Below, one piece after another: positions 52,101-60,665 of a stretch of 64,000 nucleotides of DNA. The stretch covers positions 124,001 through 188,000 of the forward strand of contig DAOUMN010000016.1 of assembly GCA_034411135.1 (NCBI GenBank), given 5' to 3'. Under the pieces are notes generated by a model. It worked only from the letters and a program-made list of their open reading frames with translations, was not told where the DNA came from and made no database searches. Source of the stretch: Bellilinea sp034411135. Its GTDB lineage: Bacteria; Chloroflexota; Anaerolineae; Anaerolineales; Anaerolineaceae. A program made the position numbers and the translations under genes. Positions within the stretch are counted from its first letter, which is position 1, and each line of letters opens with the position of its first letter.

Positions 52101-54956
52101 ATGACCACCAAGACCGCCCCCACCCAGCCTGCCAGCCCGCCAGATGGCGACCTGTCCATTGCCTGGCACAGTTTGGCGCCCGACCGGGTGGTGGACCAGC
52201 TGCACACTCTTCCGCAAAGCGGTTTAACCAGCGCGGAAGCCGCTCACCGACTGACAACTTATGGACCCAACCAACTGGCAGAAGCCCCGCGCCGCACTTT
52301 TCTGCAAATGGTGTTTGCCCAGCTGAATAATTTCGTCGTCTTGCTGCTCATTGCCGCCGCCTTGATCTCCGCGGTGGTTTCCTATGTCGAAAATGAACCT
52401 TTCATTGAGTCATTCGCCATCCTGGCGATTGTCATCCTCAACGCCATCCTCGGCGTGGTGCAAGAAAGCCGCGCCGAGCAATCCCTGGCGGCATTGAAAA
52501 AACTGGCTGCCCCCGATGCACAGGTGCTGCGCGATGGGCGGCGGGTGAACCTGCCCGCCAGCCAGCTGGTTCCCGGCGACATACTCTTCCTGGAGGCGGG
52601 CAATTTCGTCCCCGCCGATGTGCGACTACTGGAAGCAGTCAACCTGCGCATTGAGGAAGCCGCGCTGACCGGCGAATCCGTTCCGGTGGAGAAGAACGCC
52701 GCCCTGGTGTTGAACGCCGATTCATCCCTCGGCGACCGCAAGAACACCGCGTTCATGGGCACGGTGGTGTCCTACGGGCGCGGGCGTGGCGTAGTGGTCG
52801 CCACCGGTATGCGCACCCAGTTAGGAATGATCGCGGGTATGCTCCAGTCGGTAGACCACGAGGAGACCCCCCTCCAGCGCCGCCTTGACCAGCTTGGGAA
52901 AACGCTCGGCTGGGCAGCGCTGGCTATTTGCGCCCTGGTGTTCCTGGCGGGCGTTCTGCAAGGCGGCGCGGTGATCGAGATGTTCATGATCGCCGTCAGC
53001 CTTGCCATCGCCGCCGTCCCCGAAGGCTTGCCTGCCATTGTAACCATTTCCCTTGCCCTGGGCATGCGCGAAATGGTGCACCGCCATGCTCTCATTCGCC
53101 GCCTGTCCTCCGTTGAGACGCTGGGTTCTGCCACCGTGATTTGCTCGGACAAGACCGGTACGCTCACCCAGAACGCCATGACCGTTACCCGCTTGTGGGT
53201 GGACAACAGTCTGTTTGAAATTACCGGCTCAGGCTATCACGCCGAAGGTGAATTTCGCCTGAATGGTGAAAAGGTCGATCTTGGCGGGCATCCTGCAGCA
53301 CGAACCGCTCTGTGGGTTGGCGCGTTAAATAACGATGCCGTGTTGGAACGCCTGGATGGTTCCAATGGCAACGCCGATTTTCGCATTGTAGGCGACCCTA
53401 CGGAGGGCGCCATTCTGGTCGCGGCTGCCAAAGCTGGCGCATATCCGGAAGAACTGAACCGCGCCTATCCGCGCATGCAGGAAATCCCCTTCGACTCGGA
53501 TCGCAAGCGGATGCTCACCATTCACCAGATCCACCAGCCGCGCAGCGAGGATATTTCCCCCTTCGACAATCACACCGACCGCAGCCAATATATTATCCAG
53601 GTCAAGGGCGCGCCGGACGTAGTGCTGGAACTATGCAGCCAGTACCAGACCGGCGCCGATCAGCCTGCACCACTGACCGATGCCGTGCGCAACCAGATCC
53701 TGGCTGCTAACGACGCCATGACCCAGGATGCGTTGCGCGTCCTCGGCGTGGCATACCGGGTTGTTTCGGCGCTGCCAGAGGAGATCAACGCCCCGGCACT
53801 GGAACGAGAACTGATATTCGCCGGATTGATCGGCATGATCGACCCAGCCCGAGACGAGGTACGTCCCGCCCTACAGAAAGCCAGCCGTGCCGGGGTGCGC
53901 ACCATCATGATCACCGGCGATTATCCCAACACCGCCCGCGCCATAGCCGAATCGATCGGTCTGCTGCGTCCGGGGCACCAGGTGCTCACCGGCAGCCAGG
54001 TCAGCGAACTGGATGATGCCACTTTGCAGCGCGAAGTGCGCCACACGGATGTCTTTGCGCGCGTCTCGCCAGAGCACAAGATGCGCATCGTCGATGCGCT
54101 CAAAGCCAATGGTGAAGTGGTTGCCATGACCGGTGACGGCGTCAACGATGCGCCAGCCATCAAACGCGCCGATATCGGCGTTTCGATGGGCATCACCGGC
54201 ACCGACGTGGCAAAGGAAACCGCCGACATGGTGCTGACCGACGATAACTACGCCAGTATTGTTTCGGCAATCGAGCAGGGGCGCATCATTTACTCCAATA
54301 TCCGTAAATTCGTTTATTACCTGATCTCCTGCAACCTGGCGGAAATATTGATCATTTTCATACCCACGGCTTTTGGGCGTTTTCTATTTCCCGGCAGCGG
54401 CGAGCGGGTGCTCTCCCCGCTTACCCCCATTCAATTGCTCTGGCTCAACCTGATCACCGACGGTGCACCGGCGCTGGCGCTTGGCACCGAGAAGGGCGAT
54501 CCCGACATCATGCAGCAGCCTCCCCGCCCACCAAAAGAGCCAATCATCAACGCCTTTATGCGTACGGGCGTACTGATCCAGACAGCCGCCATTGCTTCCG
54601 TTACCCTGACCGCTTTTGGGTTGGGGTTGAAATACAGCCCAGCTACTGCTGAAACCATGGCGTTCCTGACCCTTTCGCTGTCCGAACTGTTGCGCGCCTT
54701 TACCGCCCGCTCCGAGCGTTATCCACTGCTCAAGATTGGCGTTTTTGGCAATAAATGGATGAACCTGGCAGTGCTGTTCTCGCTGGCACTATTGATGATG
54801 GTGGTGTACGTGCCATTTTTCAACCCGATTTTCAACACTGTGCCGCTCACCTGGGATGAATGGGTTTTCGTCCTGCCGCTGTTGATCGTGCCTTCACTGG
54901 CCGCCGAAGCTGCCAAATACCTGGTCACCTACCGTGCCCAGCGCGCTGGTGACTGA
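52101..54956 (+). CDS. SERCA-type Ca2+-transporting P-type ATPase
   Basis: 951 residues. TGES (actuator), PEGLP in TM4, DKTGTLT with D350, KGAP, TGD and TGDGVNDAPA; ten TM helices. Calcium-site residues resemble SERCA: NLAEI in TM5, and LWLNLITDGAPALALG in TM6 (Asn, Thr, Asp). It should expel Ca2+ (possibly Mn2+) from the cytoplasm. Compare the first ATPase in the window, which lacks the TM6 Asp. The frame opens at 51933, but that part overlaps glgC; ATG 52101 after GGAGAG is used. Ends before a bidirectional terminator. Confidence 0.95.
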   Translation: MTTKTAPTQPASPPDGDLSIAWHSLAPDRVVDQLHTLPQSGLTSAEAAHRLTTYGPNQLAEAPRRTFLQMVFAQLNNFVVLLLIAAALISAVVSYVENEPFIESFAILAIVILNAILGVVQESRAEQSLAALKKLAAPDAQVLRDGRRVNLPASQLVPGDILFLEAGNFVPADVRLLEAVNLRIEEAALTGESVPVEKNAALVLNADSSLGDRKNTAFMGTVVSYGRGRGVVVATGMRTQLGMIAGMLQSVDHEETPLQRRLDQLGKTLGWAALAICALVFLAGVLQGGAVIEMFMIAVSLAIAAVPEGLPAIVTISLALGMREMVHRHALIRRLSSVETLGSATVICSDKTGTLTQNAMTVTRLWVDNSLFEITGSGYHAEGEFRLNGEKVDLGGHPAARTALWVGALNNDAVLERLDGSNGNADFRIVGDPTEGAILVAAAKAGAYPEELNRAYPRMQEIPFDSDRKRMLTIHQIHQPRSEDISPFDNHTDRSQYIIQVKGAPDVVLELCSQYQTGADQPAPLTDAVRNQILAANDAMTQDALRVLGVAYRVVSALPEEINAPALERELIFAGLIGMIDPARDEVRPALQKASRAGVRTIMITGDYPNTARAIAESIGLLRPGHQVLTGSQVSELDDATLQREVRHTDVFARVSPEHKMRIVDALKANGEVVAMTGDGVNDAPAIKRADIGVSMGITGTDVAKETADMVLTDDNYASIVSAIEQGRIIYSNIRKFVYYLISCNLAEILIIFIPTAFGRFLFPGSGERVLSPLTPIQLLWLNLITDGAPALALGTEKGDPDIMQQPPRPPKEPIINAFMRTGVLIQTAAIASVTLTAFGLGLKYSPATAETMAFLTLSLSELLRAFTARSERYPLLKIGVFGNKWMNLAVLFSLALLMMVVYVPFFNPIFNTVPLTWDEWVFVLPLLIVPSLAAEAAKYLVTYRAQRAGD

Positions 54957-55087
54957 GCGTCTTGCAGTCCGCACAGCGAGTGGGGCTAAAACCGCCTGTT
55001 CGGTTCATACAAGTCTTTTGGATTGGCATACCCCCCAGCTTTCATGATCGGAGGCAGCACTTAAAGTCCACTGAAACATCAGGTGCT

Positions 55088-55104
55088 CTGAGCCTATCGA
55101 AGGG
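55088..55104. repeat. REP-like short element
   Basis: CTGAGCCTATCGAAGGG resembles the widespread intergenic CTGAGC(T/C)T(G/A)TCGAAGGG element. Only one copy was seen in this window, so identity as a repeat rests on recollection of the motif. Confidence 0.35.
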
Positions 55105-55147
55105 TGGCTATGGTTAGCGAGTGCACGGTAAACAGCCCGCTCAAAGA

Positions 55148-55181
55148 AAAATCCCGCTGGAAAAGTCGCCAGCGGGATTTT
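55148..55181. terminator. Bidirectional rho-independent terminator
   Basis: Arms 55148-55160 and 55169-55181 are perfectly complementary over 13 bp (A-run to T-run), with an 8-nt loop, between the convergent Ca-ATPase and surface-protein genes. Confidence 0.92.
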
Positions 55182-55200
55182 GAAATTAGTCGATACAGAC

Positions 55201-56355
55201 TCAGCGCATCCAGCGCCCGGCGCCCTGCACCAGCATGCCTGCGCCCAGTAAAACCAAGCCAAGGTTAATGAACAGGCTCTTGAGCAAATCCTGGGTAGAA
55301 CTGGTCATGTCGCCACCAGTCACCGGGATCAGCACAGTGGTAGAAGAAGGAGGCGGGGGTGGAGGCAGAGTGGGCGGCGTGGTCGGCTGGTCGGTTGGCA
55401 CAGGTGTGGTCGTCTCGCCAGGCGGCGGGGTATCCACCGGCGTGCGCACGACCGGTGTTTCGGTAAATGGTTCTTCCGGCGTGGGCGTCACCGGGGTTGG
55501 GCTGGGCTCGACCGTGTCCTGCGGCGTGGGTGTCACCGGGGTTGGGCTGGGCTCGACCGTGTCCTGTGGCGTGGGTGTCACCGGGGTTGGGCTGGGCTCG
55601 ACCGTGTCCTGCGGCGTGGGCGTCACCGGGGTTGGGCTGGGCTCGACCGTGTCCTGTGGCGTGGGTGTTACCGGGGTTGGAGTAAAAGTAAAGGTCGCTG
55701 TCGGGGTGAGGGTATCTTCCAGAGTTGGGGTAAAGGTAAAAGTCGCCGTTGGGGTATGGGTGTCTTCCGGAGTCGGGGTGAAAGTAAAGGTTGCCGTTGG
55801 AGTAAAGGTAAAAGTTGCCGTCGGGGTAAAGGTATCTTCCAGGGTTGGGGTAAATGTCGGCGTCGGCAGCCGGCATTCGTTTTGATCCTTGAACGGGCGG
55901 CACTGCCCAGAGAAGATGACCGTATCCGTGCCGGGATAATCCGGGCGTTGTTGGGCGCGGAAGATGTAGTTCCCCAGCGGGTAAGTCCCACTGGGCGGGT
56001 TGCTGATGGCGAGCGGCTCAAAACTCAGCGTGATGCATTGCTGCACACCGAGCGGCGGCACGGAACCGGAAAAAATCACTACACCAGTGCGCGCCGAACC
56101 GCTTTCTTTGAACAGCACTTGGAACGTGGTGCTGCCTTGCATAGCAGAGGCACCGACATTGCACACAGTTGCCTGAACCATCTCGCAGTTCCCTGAACAC
56201 GATCCAGAAAATTGCAGCTGGCTGCCGTCCCATTCCGCCTGAACAGGCAGGACAATCACATTCAACAACAAACCGGTGATCAGGAAAAGAATCCCCAAAG
56301 AATACAACGACAAGGAAATGCGTCGAGCTGTTTTCCGTTCCAACTTTCTTTCCAT
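55201..56355 (-). CDS. Cell-surface protein with Thr-Pro repeat stalk and IPVTGG tail
   Basis: 384 residues. A signal/anchor helix (about 10-30), an Ig-like extracellular domain (about 35-160, with paired Cys and the FQVLFKESGSARTG strand), then a low-complexity stalk: TATFTFTPT/LEDT units followed by four copies of PSPTPVTPTPQDTVE, Pro-rich linker, and a C-terminal IPVTGG, a hydrophobic helix and basic RWMR end. That tail has the layout of a sortase signal (LPxTG-like, Ile for Leu). If so, it is wall- or membrane-anchored, and the stalk projects the N-terminal domain. No sortase is in the window. A long, possibly structured leader precedes it. Confidence 0.8.
   Translation of the reverse strand: MERKLERKTARRISLSLYSLGILFLITGLLLNVIVLPVQAEWDGSQLQFSGSCSGNCEMVQATVCNVGASAMQGSTTFQVLFKESGSARTGVVIFSGSVPPLGVQQCITLSFEPLAISNPPSGTYPLGNYIFRAQQRPDYPGTDTVIFSGQCRPFKDQNECRLPTPTFTPTLEDTFTPTATFTFTPTATFTFTPTPEDTHTPTATFTFTPTLEDTLTPTATFTFTPTPVTPTPQDTVEPSPTPVTPTPQDTVEPSPTPVTPTPQDTVEPSPTPVTPTPQDTVEPSPTPVTPTPEEPFTETPVVRTPVDTPPPGETTTPVPTDQPTTPPTLPPPPPPSSTTVLIPVTGGDMTSSTQDLLKSLFINLGLVLLGAGMLVQGAGRWMR
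55481..55660. repeat. 45-bp tandem repeats (four copies) in the surface-protein gene
   Basis: Units start at 55481, 55526, 55571 and 55616 and differ only at a few third-codon positions (for example TGCGGC/TGTGGC alternating). Each encodes 15 residues, so copy changes stay in frame. Confidence 0.9.
55679..55870. repeat. Second low-complexity repeat block (TFTPT-type)
   Basis: Imperfect 18- to 33-bp units coding for PTATFTFTPT and LEDT/PEDT segments; continues the stalk N-terminal to the 45-bp units. Confidence 0.75.
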
Positions 56356-56407
56356 TTTGGATACCCTCCCGAATTCGTGTGGTCTGTTTGTCCCTAACCG
56401 GGGTGCT

Positions 56408-56518
56408 GTAGCGGTGAATGGGGATTAAAAATACCCCTTGCAGGGGCCGGTTTCGCTACTTGCTCCCCGAAAGTCCCCCCGAATTGCAGCGGGTAAGCGA
56501 CCATATAAAGACTTTCGG
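56408..56518 (-). promoter_or_regulatory. Potentially structured 5' leader of the surface-protein gene
   Basis: On the minus strand CCGAAAGTC/GACTTTCGG arms (56467-56475 and 56510-56518, 9 bp) form one helix, GTAGCG/CGCTAC (56408-56413 and 56454-56459) another enclosing GGGG (56420-56423), CCCC (56434-56437) and GGGG (56443-56446), which allow two mutually exclusive hairpins. This looks like a switch, but no known riboswitch consensus matched by eye. Confidence 0.4.
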
Positions 56519-56699
56519 ATCATCGCAGCCAGAAAATATCTGGACAAATAAGATAATATTTTAAGCAATTAGCGACAATTAAATAGATTATAACAATTGA
56601 AATAGTAAAGTCAATAGATCAACGGTTTGAATTTGGTCTGTCATTATTTTTATAAAAAAGTTCTAAATTCTTACTACATCAACCGAATAGGCGCTCAAA

Positions 56700-56715
56700 T
56701 GTGACTTTGGTCACA
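56700..56715 (+). promoter_or_regulatory. CRP/FNR-family binding site
   Basis: TGTGACTTTGGTCACA: TGTGA-N6-TCACA, identical to the E. coli CRP consensus arms. Centre 56707.5; with a possible -10 TATTAA at 56738-56743 it would lie near -42, a class II activator position. Confidence 0.6.
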
Positions 56716-56746
56716 ATCGCACGATCCGAGCGCGTGGTATTAATAA

Positions 56747-56760
56747 ACCAACCGGTTGGT
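56747..56760 (+). promoter_or_regulatory. TetR-like operator palindrome
   Basis: ACCAACCGGTTGGT, a perfect 14-bp palindrome of the style bound by TetR/AcrR regulators, overlapping the predicted transcription start and 30 nt before ATG 56791. Confidence 0.5.
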
Positions 56761-56790
56761 ATTCTTTTTACAAGCGAGGTCTCCTCACCC

Positions 56791-58398
56791 ATGCCCAAAA
56801 CCAAAGTTGCCTTGTTTGGAGCATCCGGCACGATGGGATTCCAGGCATTTCAAACCCTGTGGCAACGCCGCGACCGCTACGACCTGAGCCTGCTTGTCCT
56901 GCCATCCGAGCAAAAACGCAACCCTTTTCTGCCCTTCCAGCACCAGACGGGCACTCCCTCCATCCACGGCAGCGGCGTCGCCCATGGCAAGGGTTTGAAG
57001 ATCGTTTGGGGTGACGCTGCCAACTACGCGGATGTCGCCGAGACGATCCGCGGCGCAGACTGGGTGTTGAATGCTATGGCATACATATCCCCACAGGCAG
57101 ATTATCACCCCGAACTTGCCAGACGGGTCAACTACGAAGCGGTTGCGCACATCCTCAATGCCATTGCTGCCGAGCCGGACGGCGAGCAGCGCATTGCCTA
57201 TATCCACACCAGCAGTGTTGCCCAAACCGGCAACCGCCCGCCCGGCATCCATTTCGGACGGGTAGGTGACCCACTCAAGCCATCCGTATTCGATTCCTAC
57301 GCGCTGACCAAGATCACCGGTGAACGGTTGGTGCTGGAGTCCAATCTGCGCCGCTGGGCAGTGCTGCGCATGACCTTCATCATGCCTACTCGATTCCGCG
57401 AGCTGCTTGCCCTCAGCGATCCGATCCTGTTTCACATGCCGCTGGACGCCTGCATGGAAAACATCACCGATCGCGATGCCGGGTTTGGGCTGGCAAACTG
57501 CCTGGACATTCCGCCCGATTCGGATTTCTGGCGGCGGGTATACAATATGGGTGGAGGTGCTGATCTGCGCCTGAGCGCCTGGCAGTTTCTTGCGTTAATC
57601 TATGATCTGTACGGTCTGCGCCTGAGCGCCTGCGCCGAGCGCAACTGGTTTGCCCTGCGCAACTTCCACATGCAGTACTTTGCCGACAGCGCCATCCTGA
57701 ACCGCTACCTCCATCACCAGCGCGACACGCTGGAAAGTTACCTGGCTGCCATCCGTGCCAGCACGCCCCCTCTCCTGCGCGGAATTGCTGCCCTAACACG
57801 CCGCCTGCCTGCCGTGCGTGCCCTGGCGGAGCGACTGCTCCACGCTGCCCAGCGCCGCGTGGCTGAAAACCATCCCAACAGCCCGCGCCAATGGGTGCTG
57901 CACGGCAACCAGCAACGGATTAGCGCCTTTTTCAAATCCAATGCCGTGTACGCTGCCATTCCCGGCTGGGATACACCGCTGCCCGAGCTTTCGCCTGCCC
58001 ACGAGACGCCGCCCCTCGATCACGGCTACGATGAAACCCGTCCGCAACTCAGCCTGGCAGACCTGCGCAACGCGGCTGAGTTTCGCGGTGGGGAATGCCG
58101 TTCCTCTGTCTGGGACGGCGACCTATACACCCGGCTCGACTGGCGCTGCGCCTTTGGGCATGACTTCAGCGCCCGCCCCTTTACCGTGCTCAACAGCGGG
58201 CATTGGTGCCCGCACTGTGTGACAACCTGGAACGGTGACGAGCAAGCCCGCCGCAATCCCTTCTTTGCCCAGGTCTGGTATGCCGACCATGACCCACAGG
58301 AAAATCAGGTTTACCCGCCCGACTGCATCGAGGACATCCGCAACGCCGATCACCAGCCGCTCATCCGCCGTCTGCTCGCCCAGCCCGGCGAGGTTTAA
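56791..58398 (+). CDS. SDR-family NAD(P)-binding protein with C-terminal Zn-finger-like domain
   Basis: 535 residues. Rossmann fold: GASGTMG (10-16), DAANYADV, S141-S142 and YxxxK (Y170, K174), an extended NAD-dependent epimerase/dehydratase. After about residue 320 a helical linker, then a C-terminal part with CRSSVWDG, LDWRCAFGHDFSARPF and GHWCPHC, resembling the treble-clef W-x-C-x2-GH ... G-x-WCPxC fingers of DUF4379/DUF723-type domains. Such a fusion is unusual. GAGG lies about 11 nt before ATG 56791; the upstream frame to 56701 covers the operators and is not used. CRP-like and TetR-like sites suggest tight control. Substrate unknown. Confidence 0.75.
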   Translation: MPKTKVALFGASGTMGFQAFQTLWQRRDRYDLSLLVLPSEQKRNPFLPFQHQTGTPSIHGSGVAHGKGLKIVWGDAANYADVAETIRGADWVLNAMAYISPQADYHPELARRVNYEAVAHILNAIAAEPDGEQRIAYIHTSSVAQTGNRPPGIHFGRVGDPLKPSVFDSYALTKITGERLVLESNLRRWAVLRMTFIMPTRFRELLALSDPILFHMPLDACMENITDRDAGFGLANCLDIPPDSDFWRRVYNMGGGADLRLSAWQFLALIYDLYGLRLSACAERNWFALRNFHMQYFADSAILNRYLHHQRDTLESYLAAIRASTPPLLRGIAALTRRLPAVRALAERLLHAAQRRVAENHPNSPRQWVLHGNQQRISAFFKSNAVYAAIPGWDTPLPELSPAHETPPLDHGYDETRPQLSLADLRNAAEFRGGECRSSVWDGDLYTRLDWRCAFGHDFSARPFTVLNSGHWCPHCVTTWNGDEQARRNPFFAQVWYADHDPQENQVYPPDCIEDIRNADHQPLIRRLLAQPGEV

Positions 58399-58443
58399 CC
58401 GGCCAACCTGGCACACAACTTGCAAATTTATCAACCGCAAGGG

Positions 58444-58473
58444 TTGACTCGCCCTTGCCGGGCATGGTATCCT
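58444..58473 (+). promoter_or_regulatory. Sigma-70 promoter of the exported-protein pair
   Basis: TTGACT at 58444-58449, 18-nt spacer, TGG-TATCCT with the hexamer at 58468-58473. About 65 nt before ATG 58539. Confidence 0.6.
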
Positions 58474-58538
58474 GTACCCATCCACCCGGAGCGGAGCCTT
58501 ATTTCGAAGCTGTTTGAACTGTTGAGACTCCATACCAG

Positions 58539-59744
58539 ATGAAAAAACTCCCCCTGCGTTTACTGGTTGCCCGGCAGAGCTTCATTACCCTCTCGTTGCT
58601 CATCGTCTTGCTGGCAACCACCGCTGGCGCTGTTTCCAGCCAGGGAACTCCACCGCCCAATCCCACACAAACTGCAGCAGGCAGCACTGTCCAGTCTTCC
58701 ACCATCTTATTCCTACCGCTAATATCGATCTGGCAGCCGCCACCTGCGCCGCCCTACGCGACCAGCATTTATATTCAGGATGCTAGCAATTACGCACTGT
58801 TTAATTTAGGCTGCTCGCAAGGCAACCGCGATAAAACCCTGCCCGGACGCCAGGACAACCTGATCGTGTTGGCTTTCGGTAAATTGTGGCTGGTTAACGG
58901 CGAATATACCGTGCGCACGTTTACCAACCCCAGTACCGGCTTGCGCGCCAATCTCAATTTCACCCAGTTGGAAAACCTGGCAAAGAATTACATCCTCGGC
59001 TACCTGACATGCAGCGACGGTGAGTCCCTGCTCACCCTTGCCATCGGGGTCAACAATTATGACGATATGAACGTCGACAACGACGCTGGACGCTTTTCCA
59101 GCAACCAGGGATTGCTGCGCTCCACTGCCTACGCCTTCGGGCAACGCTTCGCCGACCTGGCACAGCGTCTCAATACCTGGCTGGCTCAAAACGGCTATAT
59201 TGGGCGGGTGTGGACGATGGGCGCAATGGACATCGAATGGGCAAACCGTGATCGCGATGGCTATTACTGGTGGAACACACCCTACGTTACCCGCGGCTGG
59301 GTGGACGGCTTCAACGCCAACAGCGGCAGCGTGCAAACCTTCCTTAACTTTGGTGCTTGCGTGGGTTGCCCGATTACACCCAACCCAAACTGGCTGTTTC
59401 ACACATCCATGCCGTGGAATCAGGCAGAGGTGTATTACGTTTCCTGGGGCGCACCGCCCGCCCTGGCATTGCCGGAAATTTACCGCAACGACGGCTATTT
59501 AGCCAGGCAATGGCAGGCGGTCAGCCTGTACGGATACCTGTATTTGGGCGGCGCCATCTCTTTCTCCGGGGTGATGACCCAGTACCAGGCGTGCCAGCAG
59601 CGCAGTTCGGATCCTACCTGCGAAACCCTGGACAACACCCCCGAAGAAGGCTGGACACAGCTCATGACCGAGCTCAACCGCAATCCCAACACCGTGCAGA
59701 GCGTCCTACGCTGGGTGACCGATATCCGCTGGCAGATCCGCTAA
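58539..59744 (+). CDS. Exported protein of unknown function
   Basis: 401 residues with a signal peptide (about 1-35) and a Thr/Pro linker, then ILFLPLI near 55-60. The mature part has motifs such as WTMGAMDIEWANRDRDGYYWWN and WFHTSMPWNQAEVYYVSWG that resemble a TIM-barrel glycoside-hydrolase-like or DUF1906-type fold, but I cannot place the family with confidence. Asp and Glu in DIEWAN could be catalytic. Forms an operon with the next gene (16-nt gap). No homologue can be asserted without a search. Confidence 0.65.
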   Translation: MKKLPLRLLVARQSFITLSLLIVLLATTAGAVSSQGTPPPNPTQTAAGSTVQSSTILFLPLISIWQPPPAPPYATSIYIQDASNYALFNLGCSQGNRDKTLPGRQDNLIVLAFGKLWLVNGEYTVRTFTNPSTGLRANLNFTQLENLAKNYILGYLTCSDGESLLTLAIGVNNYDDMNVDNDAGRFSSNQGLLRSTAYAFGQRFADLAQRLNTWLAQNGYIGRVWTMGAMDIEWANRDRDGYYWWNTPYVTRGWVDGFNANSGSVQTFLNFGACVGCPITPNPNWLFHTSMPWNQAEVYYVSWGAPPALALPEIYRNDGYLARQWQAVSLYGYLYLGGAISFSGVMTQYQACQQRSSDPTCETLDNTPEEGWTQLMTELNRNPNTVQSVLRWVTDIRWQIR

Positions 59745-59760
59745 TTCAAAGGAGATTGCC

Positions 59761-60456
59761 ATGTTTCCTGTTCTCAAACACAAATGGCGCGGACTGGCTG
59801 CCCTGATCGGGCTGGCTTTGCTGATCAGCGCGGGCATACTCACCGCTGGCGGGCAGTTTGACCCGTCCACCGGCAGCGACTGGGTGTCTGTCAGCATTGC
59901 CGACCTGCAACACCGTTTAAATGCGTCCAACAATCCCATCGAGCAAGCCCTGCTCAGCGACAAGATCAACCGTCTCAATCACATCCAGCAAGCCCGCCAG
60001 CAAGCGGGCATCCAAGCTCTGCCACCCCAAGCCGAAGCCGAGGATATCTGCTCGGCTTTGGCTCAGTCACTTGAAACCCCCACCACGCGCCAGGAGGGCA
60101 TCCTGGTTCTTGAAGAGCATGATTTCGAAGACGTGGGGCTAATTGCGGATAACGGCTGGCAGGGCTGGGTTGACGACAACTGGGTACGCGTGCTTGCTGG
60201 GCGCTCGATCTCCAACAATGGCGGCTTACTGCTCATTTTCACAGAGAACGCTGCCTTCCAGAGCGTCCACCTGACCGCCGCTGCCCCGCTGCGCATTGAA
60301 GATGCCAACGGCTCGCGCCTGACATTGCGTGATAGAGACGGCGCTGCCTACTTCTTCGATGTGGCTGCCCGCCAGTTTCTCAACTCGCCGGACGAGGTTG
60401 CACCCAGCCTGCCGCCTTTGCCGACCTTTACCCCCCAACCCAACTTCTGCCCTTGA
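59761..60456 (+). CDS. Exported hypothetical protein
   Basis: 231 residues with an N-terminal helix (about 10-30) that is a signal peptide or anchor, a helical segment rich in Gln/Ala (DLQHRLNASNN to IQQARQQ), and a beta-rich C-terminal half ending in a Pro-rich tail (LPTFTPQPNFCP). No domain recognised. AGGAG lies 8 nt before the ATG, 16 nt after the upstream gene, so the two likely work together on the cell surface. Confidence 0.65.
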   Translation: MFPVLKHKWRGLAALIGLALLISAGILTAGGQFDPSTGSDWVSVSIADLQHRLNASNNPIEQALLSDKINRLNHIQQARQQAGIQALPPQAEAEDICSALAQSLETPTTRQEGILVLEEHDFEDVGLIADNGWQGWVDDNWVRVLAGRSISNNGGLLLIFTENAAFQSVHLTAAAPLRIEDANGSRLTLRDRDGAAYFFDVAARQFLNSPDEVAPSLPPLPTFTPQPNFCP

Positions 60457-60665
60457 TCCCCCGGATCGCCGGGCAACCGACCACCGCCGCTACCCGCGCT
60501 GGTCGGGCTGGCTGCCCCGTTCGACCGGCGCACAAATTTCCACTGCCCGGTTGTTCAACTTCCTGCGCAGCCCAGAATCTGCCCGCGTCTTGCATCCCCC
60601 TGCACGGGCAGTGCGACCTCGCCTCATCCAACGCCCTCGGCTGCCGCCAGGGCGCATCCCCTGGT

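Larger units (their letters stand above)
56356..56790. other. Long intergenic region with leader and two operators
   Basis: 435 bases without a gene. The left half (to about 56520) is G+C-rich with inverted repeats that could form the leader of the surface-protein gene; the middle is very AT-rich; the right end (from 56700) has a CRP-like and a TetR-like palindrome in front of the SDR gene. Confidence 0.6.

Noticed and set aside
56398..56518. TPP, c-di-AMP (ydaO) or c-di-GMP riboswitch
   Set aside because: Partial similarities (CGGGGTGC on plus, CGCTTACCCGC on minus) but the conserved cores (CTGAGA, GACAGCTAAC, GCAAACC) are missing.
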